Position numbers and translations under genes: made by a program | NCBI GenBank assembly: GCA_003445475.1 | Contig: DMDP01000020.1 | Coordinates: 1-12,617, forward strand | From: Peptococcaceae bacterium | GTDB lineage: Bacteria; Bacillota; Desulfotomaculia; Desulfotomaculales; UBA12532 | Direction: 5' to 3' | Length of the DNA stretch: 12,617 nt | Notes under the pieces: model-generated | Told to the model about the DNA's origin: nothing | The model's database searches: none | What the model saw: the letters and a program-made list of their open reading frames with translations, nothing else | In this document: one piece after another, positions 1 to 5,699 of the stretch | How the letters are laid out: each line of letters starts with the position of its first letter | How positions within the stretch are numbered: the first letter of the stretch is position 1

Positions 1-101
1 GATCTCTCAACGGCCAGGTCTGTCGTTGCGCCGCAGATCTGCAAAGTATGGACCCCCTTACCTGATTAAACCGTTATTAGATTGTCTCACCAGGGAAAGG
101 A

Positions 102-131
102 TTATACGTACCGGCTAAAAAATGCTATAAT
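102..131 (+). promoter_or_regulatory. Possible promoter of the rsmD-coaD operon
   Basis: A perfect -10 hexamer TATAAT sits at 126-131 in an A+T-rich stretch, about 30 bases before the rsmD start. The best -35 placement (TTATAC at 102-107, 18-bp spacer) matches the consensus poorly. The call therefore rests on the -10 box and the position only. Confidence 0.4.
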
Positions 132-149
132 TAAGCTAAAATTTTTCGC

Positions 150-153
150 GGAG
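150..153 (+). promoter_or_regulatory. Ribosome binding site that sets the rsmD start
   Basis: GGAG at 150-153 lies 8 bases before the TTG at 162. The in-frame GTG at 153 would overlap this site, and the TTG at 159 would leave only 5 bases, so 162 is the best start. Confidence 0.6.
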
Positions 154-161
154 TGGTATTG

Positions 162-719
162 TTGCGCGTCATCGGCGGTTCGGCCAAGAGGCACCGGCTT
201 AAAGTGCCGCGCGGCGATGGTATCCGGCCCACGGCGGCGCGGGTACGTGAGGCCTTGTTCAATATTCTTGCGCCGGTAGTGCCGGGGAGCCGGTTTCTGG
301 ATGTTTTTGCGGGAACGGGCAGCGTGGGCATCGAGGCGCTCAGCCGGGGCGCGCGGGAGGCATGCTTTATCGAATCGAATCCGCGTGCCCTGAGTGCGTT
401 GAAGGCCAACCTGGATCGGGCGGTCCCGGGAGCGAAGGCAAGAGTCATCGCCGGCGATGCGTTGCGGGCGCTGAGACGGTTGGCCGCTGAAGGGATGCCC
501 TTCGACATTATTTTTATAGACCCACCCTACGGCAAGCGGTATGAGTGCAGGGCGCTGGCGTCCGTTGCTGCGGGGCATCTTCTAGCTCCGAGCGGCGTTT
601 GCATTGTTGAGATCGGCAAAGAAACCCTGCCGGTGGAACGGGTCGACTCTCTGGTGTTGTTCCGCTGCGAGAAGTACGGCGACACGGTGCTCACGTTTTA
701 CCGTTACGAGGAGGCCTGA
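162..719 (+). CDS. rsmD: 16S rRNA (guanine(966)-N(2))-methyltransferase RsmD
   Basis: This is a SAM-dependent enzyme (RsmD/YhhF family, YlbH in Bacillus) that methylates N2 of G966 in 16S rRNA (E. coli numbering) during 30S assembly in the cytoplasm. With a TTG start at 162 the protein is 185 residues, the usual family size, and opens with MRVIGGSAK, the typical RsmD N-terminus. The SAM-binding glycine-rich motif I reads DVFAGTGSVGIEALSRGA. The catalytic DPPY tetrad of N2-guanine methylases is at residues 120-123, inside FIDPPYGK. The upstream GTG at 153 overlaps the ribosome binding site and is less likely. The stop lies 3 bases before coaD, so the two genes are almost certainly cotranscribed; rsmD-coaD is a widely conserved pair. 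Confidence 0.95.
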   Translation: MRVIGGSAKRHRLKVPRGDGIRPTAARVREALFNILAPVVPGSRFLDVFAGTGSVGIEALSRGAREACFIESNPRALSALKANLDRAVPGAKARVIAGDALRALRRLAAEGMPFDIIFIDPPYGKRYECRALASVAAGHLLAPSGVCIVEIGKETLPVERVDSLVLFRCEKYGDTVLTFYRYEEA

Positions 720-722
720 GGC

Positions 723-1199
723 GTGCGGACGGGCGTATATCCCGGCAGTTTCGACCCGGTTACCTACGGCCATCTGGACGTTATTCAGCGTGCGGCTAAC
801 CTGTTCGATAAACTGATCGTGGCCATTTCGCGCCACACCGGCAAGACGCCGCTGTTCTCCTTGGAGGAGCGTCGTGCCATGCTGGAGGAGGTGCTTGCCC
901 CGTACCCGAACGTTACCGTAGACGTCTACGAGGGTCTGACGGTGAACTACGTTCGCCGCCAGGGAGGGCAGGCTATCGTCCGCGGTTTGCGGGCCATTTC
1001 CGATTTCGAATACGAGTTCACCATGGCGCTGACCAATAAGAAGCTGGCCCCCGACATAGAAACCATTTTCCTTATGACGGAGGCCAGGTATTCCTTCTTG
1101 AGCTCGAGCTTAATTAAGGAAATAGCCTTGCTTAAGGGGTGTCTGGCCGATTTTGTCCCGCCACCGGTGGAGGCAATGCTGCGTGCGAAATTCAGTTGA
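723..1199 (+). CDS. coaD: Phosphopantetheine adenylyltransferase CoaD
   Basis: This enzyme catalyses the penultimate step of coenzyme A synthesis: 4'-phosphopantetheine + ATP gives dephospho-CoA + PPi. The 158-residue length is standard for the bacterial PPAT family (nucleotidyltransferase superfamily, cytoplasmic hexamer in known members). The N-terminus YPGSFDPVTYGH carries the T/HxGH ATP-binding motif, here T-Y-G-H ending at His17. The later SSSLIKE segment is the second nucleotide-binding motif, followed by a typical FVPP(P)VE C-terminal region. The GTG start has a GAGGAGG site at 708-714, 8 bases upstream and inside the end of rsmD, which suggests translational coupling. Its product feeds the prosthetic group of AcpP encoded 7 kb downstream. 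Identity is clear. Confidence 0.97.
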   Translation: MRTGVYPGSFDPVTYGHLDVIQRAANLFDKLIVAISRHTGKTPLFSLEERRAMLEEVLAPYPNVTVDVYEGLTVNYVRRQGGQAIVRGLRAISDFEYEFTMALTNKKLAPDIETIFLMTEARYSFLSSSLIKEIALLKGCLADFVPPPVEAMLRAKFS

Positions 1200-1220
1200 G
1201 CCCGGGAGGAGGAGGAAAGG

Positions 1221-1667
1221 GTGGAGCTGCTCAATACCCTGAACGAGATGGAAGAATTCCTGGAGCAGTGTTCCCGCATCCCCATGACACGCAAGGTAAT
1301 CGTTGACGAAGAAAAGTTGCTGGACTTCCTGGATCGCATTCGCAGTCTCCTGCCCGAGGAGGTGCGCAGGGCGAAGTGGCTGGTGGAGGAGCGGGAGAAG
1401 TTCCTTGCCGAGTCGCGCGAGGAGGCAGCCCGCATCGTGGAGGATGCGCGGCGCGAGATCGAACGTCGTATCGAAGAGAGCGAGATTGTGCGGCAGGCGC
1501 AGCAAACGGCAGAGGAGCTTGTACACCGCGCCGAGCAGACCGCCCGCGAGATGCGGCTGGGAGCCCGTGACTACGCCGACGAGGTCCTGGCCCGGCTGGA
1601 AAACTACCTGGAGAAGGTCGCCAAGGAAATAGCCGCCGGGCGGCTAGAGCTTAAGAATATGAAGTAA
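1221..1667 (+). CDS. Small coiled-coil protein, SepIVA/DivIVA-like
   Basis: This is a 148-residue, highly charged, helical protein with no signal peptide or membrane segment. Residues 1-48 look like a short folded head (IPMT at 20-23, then LLDFLDRIRSLLPEEV at 33-48). Residues 50-120 are rich in Glu, Arg and Ala with heptad-like spacing, and a terminal helix (YADEVLARLENYLEKV) follows. Similar clostridial proteins are often labelled 'ATPase' or 'ATP synthase subunit B-like', but no nucleotide-binding motif is present and nothing supports that. From memory, the head and terminal helix resemble the mycobacterial septal protein SepIVA, which is longer (about 245 residues) and whose gene lies near a DUF177 gene and rnc. 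The GTG start follows a strong GGGAGGAGGAGG site (1204-1215). It lies 21 bases after coaD and overlaps the convergent ylbJ by 24 bases. The function is unproven. Confidence 0.8.
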   Translation: MELLNTLNEMEEFLEQCSRIPMTRKVIVDEEKLLDFLDRIRSLLPEEVRRAKWLVEEREKFLAESREEAARIVEDARREIERRIEESEIVRQAQQTAEELVHRAEQTAREMRLGARDYADEVLARLENYLEKVAKEIAAGRLELKNMK

Positions 1668-2807
1668 GCGCCGGCCGAGATGGCATACGACGCCGGCGAG
1701 AAGTAGCAGCAAGGGGGCGACACACGCCCAGAGAGCGGCTCTCAGCAGGGTACTCCACCAGTCCGGGGCAACGGGAACGGGTGACGTCGTCGAGACCGCG
1801 GCCGTGATATACGGTTCAAAGTGCGGAAAAAGAAGGAGCGTCAACAAGGTTGCCAGGGCGACGTGGCCAAGCCTGCTAAGGTAGTAGGTGTGCAGCCGGA
1901 TGTCGGTATCGGCGACGAAGGCCGCAATTTGGGCCTGGATGGAAAGCCCGCTCCACGCCAGCACCGCCTGTACGGCGACCAGCTTGTGCACCAGTGGCGC
2001 GGCAGCTTCGGCGGCCAGGCGCGTCCCGAGGGTCATTTCAAACAAACCACTTACCAGCGGTGAGGCCAGTTCCGGTGCCAGGCCCCAAGTTGCGAGGGCG
2101 TTTTCCAGGCACCGGATTGGTATATCGAGCAGGCCGAAACGCCGGGCCAGAGTAATAACGACGGCAAACAGAACGATGAATCCGCCGACCTGCAGGATCT
2201 TTTTTATCGCCGTAGTTACGGCGTCGCCCAGCATGCGGCCCAACGGCGGCATGGTGACGGGTGCAACGCAGAGACGCGTCAGCCGGGCCGCAGGGCGCGG
2301 GGCCAGGCGCCCTAAAGCAATGCCGATAAAGAGATTTGATGCGTAGTGAACCGCTAATATGAAAGGGCCCAGAGCGGGGTTGCCGAACATGCCGATGCTG
2401 ACGGCAACCAGCATGAACAACGGGCTTGCATTGTTGCAAAAGCTTACCACGCGTTCGGCTTCCTCGCGTGTGAGGAGCCCTTCCTGCCGCAAGCGGGCAG
2501 TGACGGCAGCCCCCACCGGGTATCCCGACGTGTAGCCTACCGCCAGGGCAAAGGAAGCCGCCCCCGGCAGGGCGAAAACAGGACGCATTAGAGGCTCAAG
2601 CAGCACGCCGGTGAAGTGGATGACACCGGCGCCCATAACAATTTCGGCGGCAATGAAAAAGGGAAGCAGAGCGGGAACGACAATTTCCCACCAGATGCTG
2701 AGCCCGAGGCGTGCCCCTTCGAAGGCTGATTGGGGGGCCACCGCCATACCGAGCACCAGGGCGCTTGCCGTGACGCCCAGGCAGATTTTTCTGGTGGCCT
2801 GCAGCAT
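1644..2807 (-). CDS. ylbJ: Sporulation membrane protein YlbJ / SpoVV
   Basis: This is a polytopic membrane protein of the YlbJ family (nucleoside-recognition/gate domain), 387 residues against about 400 in Bacillus. In B. subtilis it is made in the mother cell under sigma-E and renamed SpoVV, because it is needed to move dipicolinic acid across the outer forespore membrane. Family hallmarks are visible: IWWEIVVPALLPFF near residue 40, GVLLEPLMRPVF, then YTSGYPVGA with downstream TARLRQ, and EAERVVSFCNNASPLF. I count about eight or nine hydrophobic segments, beginning at residues 8-26. The ATG at 2807 is preceded by GGGGAG with a 6-base gap. It is transcribed opposite to all other genes here. 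No convincing sigma-E promoter was found upstream. Its presence implies an endospore-forming host. Confidence 0.93.
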   Translation of the reverse strand: MLQATRKICLGVTASALVLGMAVAPQSAFEGARLGLSIWWEIVVPALLPFFIAAEIVMGAGVIHFTGVLLEPLMRPVFALPGAASFALAVGYTSGYPVGAAVTARLRQEGLLTREEAERVVSFCNNASPLFMLVAVSIGMFGNPALGPFILAVHYASNLFIGIALGRLAPRPAARLTRLCVAPVTMPPLGRMLGDAVTTAIKKILQVGGFIVLFAVVITLARRFGLLDIPIRCLENALATWGLAPELASPLVSGLFEMTLGTRLAAEAAAPLVHKLVAVQAVLAWSGLSIQAQIAAFVADTDIRLHTYYLSRLGHVALATLLTLLLFPHFEPYITAAVSTTSPVPVAPDWWSTLLRAALWACVAPLLLLLAGVVCHLGRRLLHILKL

Positions 2808-2883
2808 AAATGGCTCCCCGGAGGATTTAACCGTCTGATGAGAGATCTATGGCGGCCCCGGGCCCAAAAGAACCACAATTTTC

Positions 2884-2912
2884 TTGACACGGTCGGTACC
2901 CACCACTATAAT
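2884..2912 (+). promoter_or_regulatory. Consensus sigma-A promoter of the yceD-rpmF-plsX-fab operon
   Basis: TTGACA at 2884-2889 and TATAAT at 2907-2912 are perfect matches to the vegetative consensus, separated by the ideal 17 bp. The predicted transcript start is near 2919, giving a leader of about 20 bases before the TTG start at 2941. This is the strongest promoter seen in the window and probably drives the gene train through ftsY. Confidence 0.88.
2891..2904. promoter_or_regulatory. Near-palindrome in the promoter spacer, possible operator
   Basis: GGTCGGTACCCACC matches its own reverse complement at 12 of 14 positions and is centred on GGTACC (2895-2900). It lies wholly between the -35 and -10 boxes, where a bound repressor would block RNA polymerase. 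No regulator gene is in the window and the site could be chance. Confidence 0.3.
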
Positions 2913-2940
2913 TAACGCTGTTGAACCGGGAGGGTGACGC

Positions 2941-3477
2941 TTGCTGCGCATTAATCTGGCCGAGGCCAAAGAAAAACCAGGGGAAGTCATACAGTACCAC
3001 TTTACAACCCTGATGCCTCCGCTTGAAGGTGTGGGGGAGCGTATTTCCTTCACGGAGCCCGCGGTGGTTGATGTTCGGGTGACAAGCATGGGCACCGTCT
3101 TTTGGGTCGAAGGGACCATTAAGACCGCCGTTATGCTGACGTGCTCGCGGTGCCTGAAGCAGTTTGTCTATCCGCTTCAAACCGCTTTCAGCGATAAGTA
3201 CCGGTTTGGCGCCGTGCGGGCAAACACTCCCCAACCTGACGCGGATACAACCCTCGTGGCCGGCGAAAACCTTGATTTGACCGATAAAGTGAAAGAAAGT
3301 ATTCTTCTCGCATTGCCCATGAAAGCCTTGTGTGACAAGGCCTGCAAAGGTTTGTGTCCGCAGTGCGGCCAGGATCTTAATAAGGGTGAGTGTACGTGCC
3401 GGCGCGAGGCCAGCGATCCCCGCCTGGCCGTTCTTGCCCGACTTCTGGAAAACGACGAACAAAAGGAGGTAACCTAG
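2941..3477 (+). CDS. yceD: DUF177 / YceD family protein (YlbN), large-subunit rRNA accumulation factor
   Basis: This is a DUF177 family protein of 178 residues, called YlbN in Bacillus and YceD in E. coli, where YceD is linked to 23S rRNA accumulation. It is almost always encoded directly before rpmF, as here. The central segment contains a CSRC pair (LTCSRCLKQF), and the C-terminal part contains the family's cysteine cluster CDKACKGLCPQCG followed by further cysteines (CTC), a likely metal-binding site. The TTG start at 2941 has GGGAGGG at 2928-2934, 6 bases upstream, and lies about 20 bases downstream of the predicted transcript start. The stop codon abuts the rpmF ATG with no gap. The family assignment is firm; the molecular mechanism is not established. 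Confidence 0.93.
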   Translation: MLRINLAEAKEKPGEVIQYHFTTLMPPLEGVGERISFTEPAVVDVRVTSMGTVFWVEGTIKTAVMLTCSRCLKQFVYPLQTAFSDKYRFGAVRANTPQPDADTTLVAGENLDLTDKVKESILLALPMKALCDKACKGLCPQCGQDLNKGECTCRREASDPRLAVLARLLENDEQKEVT

Positions 3478-3654
3478 ATGGGTGTACCGAAGAGAAGGAC
3501 TTCCAAGCAGCGGAAAAGGCTGCGGGAGGCGCAACAGAAACTGACGGCACCACACCTGGTCCGTTGCCCGCAATGCCACGCGCCGGTCGTGCCGCACCGT
3601 GTATGCCCGGAATGCGGTTACTACAAGGCCCGGAAAGTTATCGGGGAAAAGTAA
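3478..3654 (+). CDS. rpmF: Large ribosomal subunit protein L32
   Basis: This 58-residue ribosomal protein begins GVPKRRTSKQRKRLR after the initiator Met, close to the standard VPKRRTSK-type L32 N-terminus. It carries the zinc-ribbon cysteines as two pairs, CPQC and CPEC, so this is the four-cysteine (zinc-binding) form. The basic N-terminal half fits rRNA binding in the 50S subunit. The ATG at 3478 has a near-perfect AGGAGGT site at 3464-3470, located inside the end of yceD and 7 bases away, and the reading frames are directly adjacent (tag-ATG). It is easily missed because of its size, but the gene order yceD-rpmF-plsX and the residues make it certain. A four-cysteine L32 is usually the zinc-replete paralogue where two copies exist. 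Confidence 0.97.
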   Translation: MGVPKRRTSKQRKRLREAQQKLTAPHLVRCPQCHAPVVPHRVCPECGYYKARKVIGEK

Positions 3655-3674
3655 ACCTTGCGGATCAGGCTTTT

Positions 3675-3685
3675 GAGGAGGGGAG
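3675..3685 (+). promoter_or_regulatory. Ribosome binding site that sets the plsX start
   Basis: GAGGAGGGGAG at 3675-3685 ends 7 bases before the TTG at 3693. This places initiation at the canonical PlsX N-terminus rather than at earlier in-frame codons that overlap rpmF and yceD. Confidence 0.8.
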
Positions 3686-3692
3686 TCGCCGC

Positions 3693-4694
3693 TTGCGGAT
3701 TGCCGTAGACGCAATGGGGGGCGATTATGCACCCCATGAAGTAGTAGCCGGGGCCCTCCGGGCCAGGCGCGAACTGGGTGTGGATGTCATCCTGGTTGGC
3801 GACCGGGAAAAAATAAGAGCGTGCACCGGCGAGACGGACGTGGAAATCGTGCAGGCCAGCCAGGTTATCGGCATGGGGGAACAGCCGGTGGTGGCGGTGC
3901 GCAGGAAACAGGATGCATCTGTGGTACGGGCCATCCGGCTGGTTAAGGAAGGGCTTGCCAGTGCCGTTGTCTCGGCGGGGAATACGGGCGCCGTTATGGC
4001 GGCCTCGCTCCTTGAACTTGGACGGGTCAAGGGTATTGATCGCCCGGCGCTGGTGGGGCTTTTCCCCCACGTAAAAGGGCGGACGGCACTCCTGGACGTT
4101 GGGGCGAATGTCGACTGCAAGCCCCACCACCTGCTCCAGTTTGCCATTATGGGTTCCGTCTATGCCGAGACGGTTTTGGGCATACCCTCGCCGCGGGTCG
4201 GCCTGTTGAATATCGGCGAGGAAGAGGGCAAAGGCAATGAATTAACCCAGGCGGCCTATCCGTTGCTGCGGGAGACCGCCTTAAACTTTATCGGGAACGT
4301 TGAAGGGCGCGACCTCTTTAACGGACGGGCGGACGTCGTGGTGTGTGACGGCTTTGTGGGGAACGTTGTCCTGAAGAGCGGGGAGGGGCTGGCCACGGCC
4401 CTCCAGCAAGTGCTCGAAAGGGAAATCAAGCGTAATCTCGTCACGCGCGTCGCGGCCCTCATGACGCTTACCAGCTTGAAGGAGTTGCGGCAACGCTTCG
4501 ACTACAGCGAGTACGGAGGCGTACCCCTGCTGGGCATTAACGGTGTGGTTGTGGTCGGTCACGGCAGTTCGCGGGCGCGCGCCATCAGGAACGCCGTCCG
4601 GGTGGCCAGGGAGGCGATCGAGGGCGATCTTGTGGCGGCCATCGCCGGAGGTTTCACCAGGGCGCTTCTGCGAGGGGTCAACGCTAATGCCTGA
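3693..4694 (+). CDS. plsX: Phosphate acyltransferase PlsX
   Basis: PlsX converts acyl-ACP and inorganic phosphate to acyl-phosphate, the donor that PlsY uses to acylate glycerol-3-phosphate. It is a peripheral, membrane-associated enzyme that connects fatty acid synthesis with phospholipids. The TTG start gives a 333-residue protein, normal for the family, opening with (M)RIAVDAMGGDYAPHEVV, the hallmark N-terminus. Other conserved stretches are SAGNTGAVMAAS, LLDVGANVDCKP, LLNIGEEEGKGNE and CDGFVGNVVLKSGEG. The frame is open back into yceD, but earlier starts would overlap rpmF completely and lack a ribosome binding site. The start lies 38 bases after rpmF. In Bacillus, fapR precedes plsX; no such gene is present here. 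The last codons overlap fabH by 8 bases. Confidence 0.96.
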   Translation: MRIAVDAMGGDYAPHEVVAGALRARRELGVDVILVGDREKIRACTGETDVEIVQASQVIGMGEQPVVAVRRKQDASVVRAIRLVKEGLASAVVSAGNTGAVMAASLLELGRVKGIDRPALVGLFPHVKGRTALLDVGANVDCKPHHLLQFAIMGSVYAETVLGIPSPRVGLLNIGEEEGKGNELTQAAYPLLRETALNFIGNVEGRDLFNGRADVVVCDGFVGNVVLKSGEGLATALQQVLEREIKRNLVTRVAALMTLTSLKELRQRFDYSEYGGVPLLGINGVVVVGHGSSRARAIRNAVRVAREAIEGDLVAAIAGGFTRALLRGVNANA

Positions 4695-5679
4695 GGGGTG
4701 CCGGTGTGCGGGCATCGCGGGTCTGGGAATTTACGTTCCGGAACGGGTGCTGACGAACCAGGACCTGGAAAAGATGGTGGATACCAGCGATGCCTGGATA
4801 AGAGAAAGAACGGGTATTCGTGAACGGCGTATCGCCGCTCCGGAAGAGGCCACGTCGGATCTGGCCGCGGCGGCGGCCCGCGCGGCGCTCGCCGATGCCG
4901 GCATCACCGCTGGCGAGGTGGACCTGATCATCGTGGCCACCGCTACGCCCGACACGCTCTTTCCGGCCACGGCTTGCCTGGTGCAGGAAAAGCTGGGCGC
5001 CGATCGGGCCGGGGCGTTTGACCTGCTTGCCGGGTGCTCCGGGTTTATTTATGCCCTGGCGTGCGGTGCCCAGTTTATTGCCGGTGGTGCCGCGGACACC
5101 GTGCTGGTTGTGGGGGCCGAAACGCTCTCGCGCATAGTTAACTGGGAGGACCGGAATACCTGTGTTCTCTTCGGTGACGGCGCCGGCGCCGCGGTGCTGC
5201 GGCCGGCGCCGCGGGAGAAGGGAATTCTTGCCACGTTGCTGGGGTCTGATGGCAGCGGCGGGACCCTGTTGCAGCTGCCGGCCGGCGGCTCCCGGCTGCC
5301 CGCCTCGCAACGGACGGTACAGGAGAACCTGCACTACATCCAGATGAACGGACGCGAAATCTTCAAGTTCGCGGTGCGCGTCATGGGCGACGCCGCTCTC
5401 GAGGTCGTCCGTAAGGCAGGCCTCTCGCCGGAACAGATCGATCTATTCATTCCGCACCAGGCCAACATCCGGATTATTGACGCGGCCGCCAGGAGACTCG
5501 GTGTGCCGATGGAAAAGGTGGTCGTTAACGTAGACCGGTACGGAAACACTTCTGCAGCGTCGGTGCCGCTTGCCCTGGCTGATGCCCGGGATGCCGGGCG
5601 TCTTTGCCGGGGCGCCAACATCGTGATGGTCGCCTTTGGCGCGGGGCTTACCTGGGCGGCCGCAGCGGTACGATGGTAA
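4687..5679 (+). CDS. fabH: 3-oxoacyl-ACP synthase III (KAS III) FabH
   Basis: FabH starts type II fatty acid synthesis by condensing an acyl-CoA primer with malonyl-ACP to give a 3-oxoacyl-ACP. The protein is 330 residues with the thiolase fold. The catalytic triad is complete: Cys117 in LLAGCSGF, His257 in PHQANIR and Asn287 in DRYGNTSAAS, with the His-Asn spacing of 30 seen in E. coli FabH. The N-terminal WIRERTGIRERR segment is a family signature. The ATG at 4687 overlaps the end of plsX by 8 bases, and a GAGGGG site ends 9 bases upstream, which suggests coupled translation. Firmicutes FabH enzymes often prefer branched-chain primers, but primer choice cannot be read from this sequence. 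Confidence 0.97.
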   Translation: MPEGCRCAGIAGLGIYVPERVLTNQDLEKMVDTSDAWIRERTGIRERRIAAPEEATSDLAAAAARAALADAGITAGEVDLIIVATATPDTLFPATACLVQEKLGADRAGAFDLLAGCSGFIYALACGAQFIAGGAADTVLVVGAETLSRIVNWEDRNTCVLFGDGAGAAVLRPAPREKGILATLLGSDGSGGTLLQLPAGGSRLPASQRTVQENLHYIQMNGREIFKFAVRVMGDAALEVVRKAGLSPEQIDLFIPHQANIRIIDAAARRLGVPMEKVVVNVDRYGNTSAASVPLALADARDAGRLCRGANIVMVAFGAGLTWAAAAVRW

Positions 5680-5684
5680 AGCGG

Positions 5685-5691
5685 AAGGAGG
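5685..5691 (+). promoter_or_regulatory. Ribosome binding site that sets the fabK start
   Basis: AAGGAGG at 5685-5691 lies 8 bases before the TTG at 5700. The alternative ATG at 5673, which overlaps the fabH stop, has no comparable site and would add nine residues absent from the usual FabK N-terminus. Confidence 0.75.
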
Positions 5692-5699
5692 CAACCAGC

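Larger units (their letters stand above)
1..161. other. Upstream region without an assignable gene
   Basis: No coding region can be supported here. Reading rightward from base 1, the three plus frames stay open to stops at 63-65, 67-69 and 116-118, so the tail of an upstream plus-strand gene could end here, but none of the three short peptides is recognisable. The region becomes A+T-rich from about position 61, as expected for a promoter zone. A 10-bp perfect palindrome, GCAGATCTGC, lies at 33-42; its significance is unknown. Confidence 0.5.
2808..2940. promoter_or_regulatory. Divergent intergenic region ylbJ / yceD
   Basis: This 133-bp region separates the leftward ylbJ from the rightward yceD operon. 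The right half holds the vegetative promoter and the near-palindrome listed separately. The left half contains a GC-rich self-complementary block around 2851-2865 without a T-run, so it does not look like a terminator. A 25-codon frame from the ATG at 2838 runs through the promoter and is not called. Confidence 0.7.

Noticed and set aside
1669-1698. Inverted repeat CGCCGGC...GCCGGCG after the coiled-coil gene, considered as its terminator
   Set aside because: The loop is 16 bases and no T-run follows on the plus strand; it lies within the ylbJ coding sequence, where GCCGGC motifs are common in this GC-rich DNA.
1821-2439. Several long open frames on either strand inside ylbJ
   Set aside because: They are shadows of the ylbJ frame: no ribosome binding sites, no recognisable protein features, and YlbJ is unambiguous across the whole stretch.
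2844-2851. A CATAGATC sequence on the minus strand upstream of ylbJ, considered as a sigma-E -10 box
   Set aside because: It matches the sigma-E -10 only partly and there is no ATA-type -35 element at 14-15 bp upstream; that stretch is T-rich and GC-rich instead.
2838-2915. A 25-codon plus-strand frame beginning with ATG at 2838 in the ylbJ-yceD gap
   Set aside because: It runs straight through the -35 and -10 boxes of the main promoter, its nearest GGAGG is 13 bases away, and the peptide resembles nothing known.
3390-3692. An N-terminal extension of PlsX reaching back through rpmF into yceD
   Set aside because: PlsX proteins begin at the RIAVDAMGGDYAPH segment, a strong ribosome binding site precedes the TTG at 3693, and the extension is the out-of-frame reading of rpmF.
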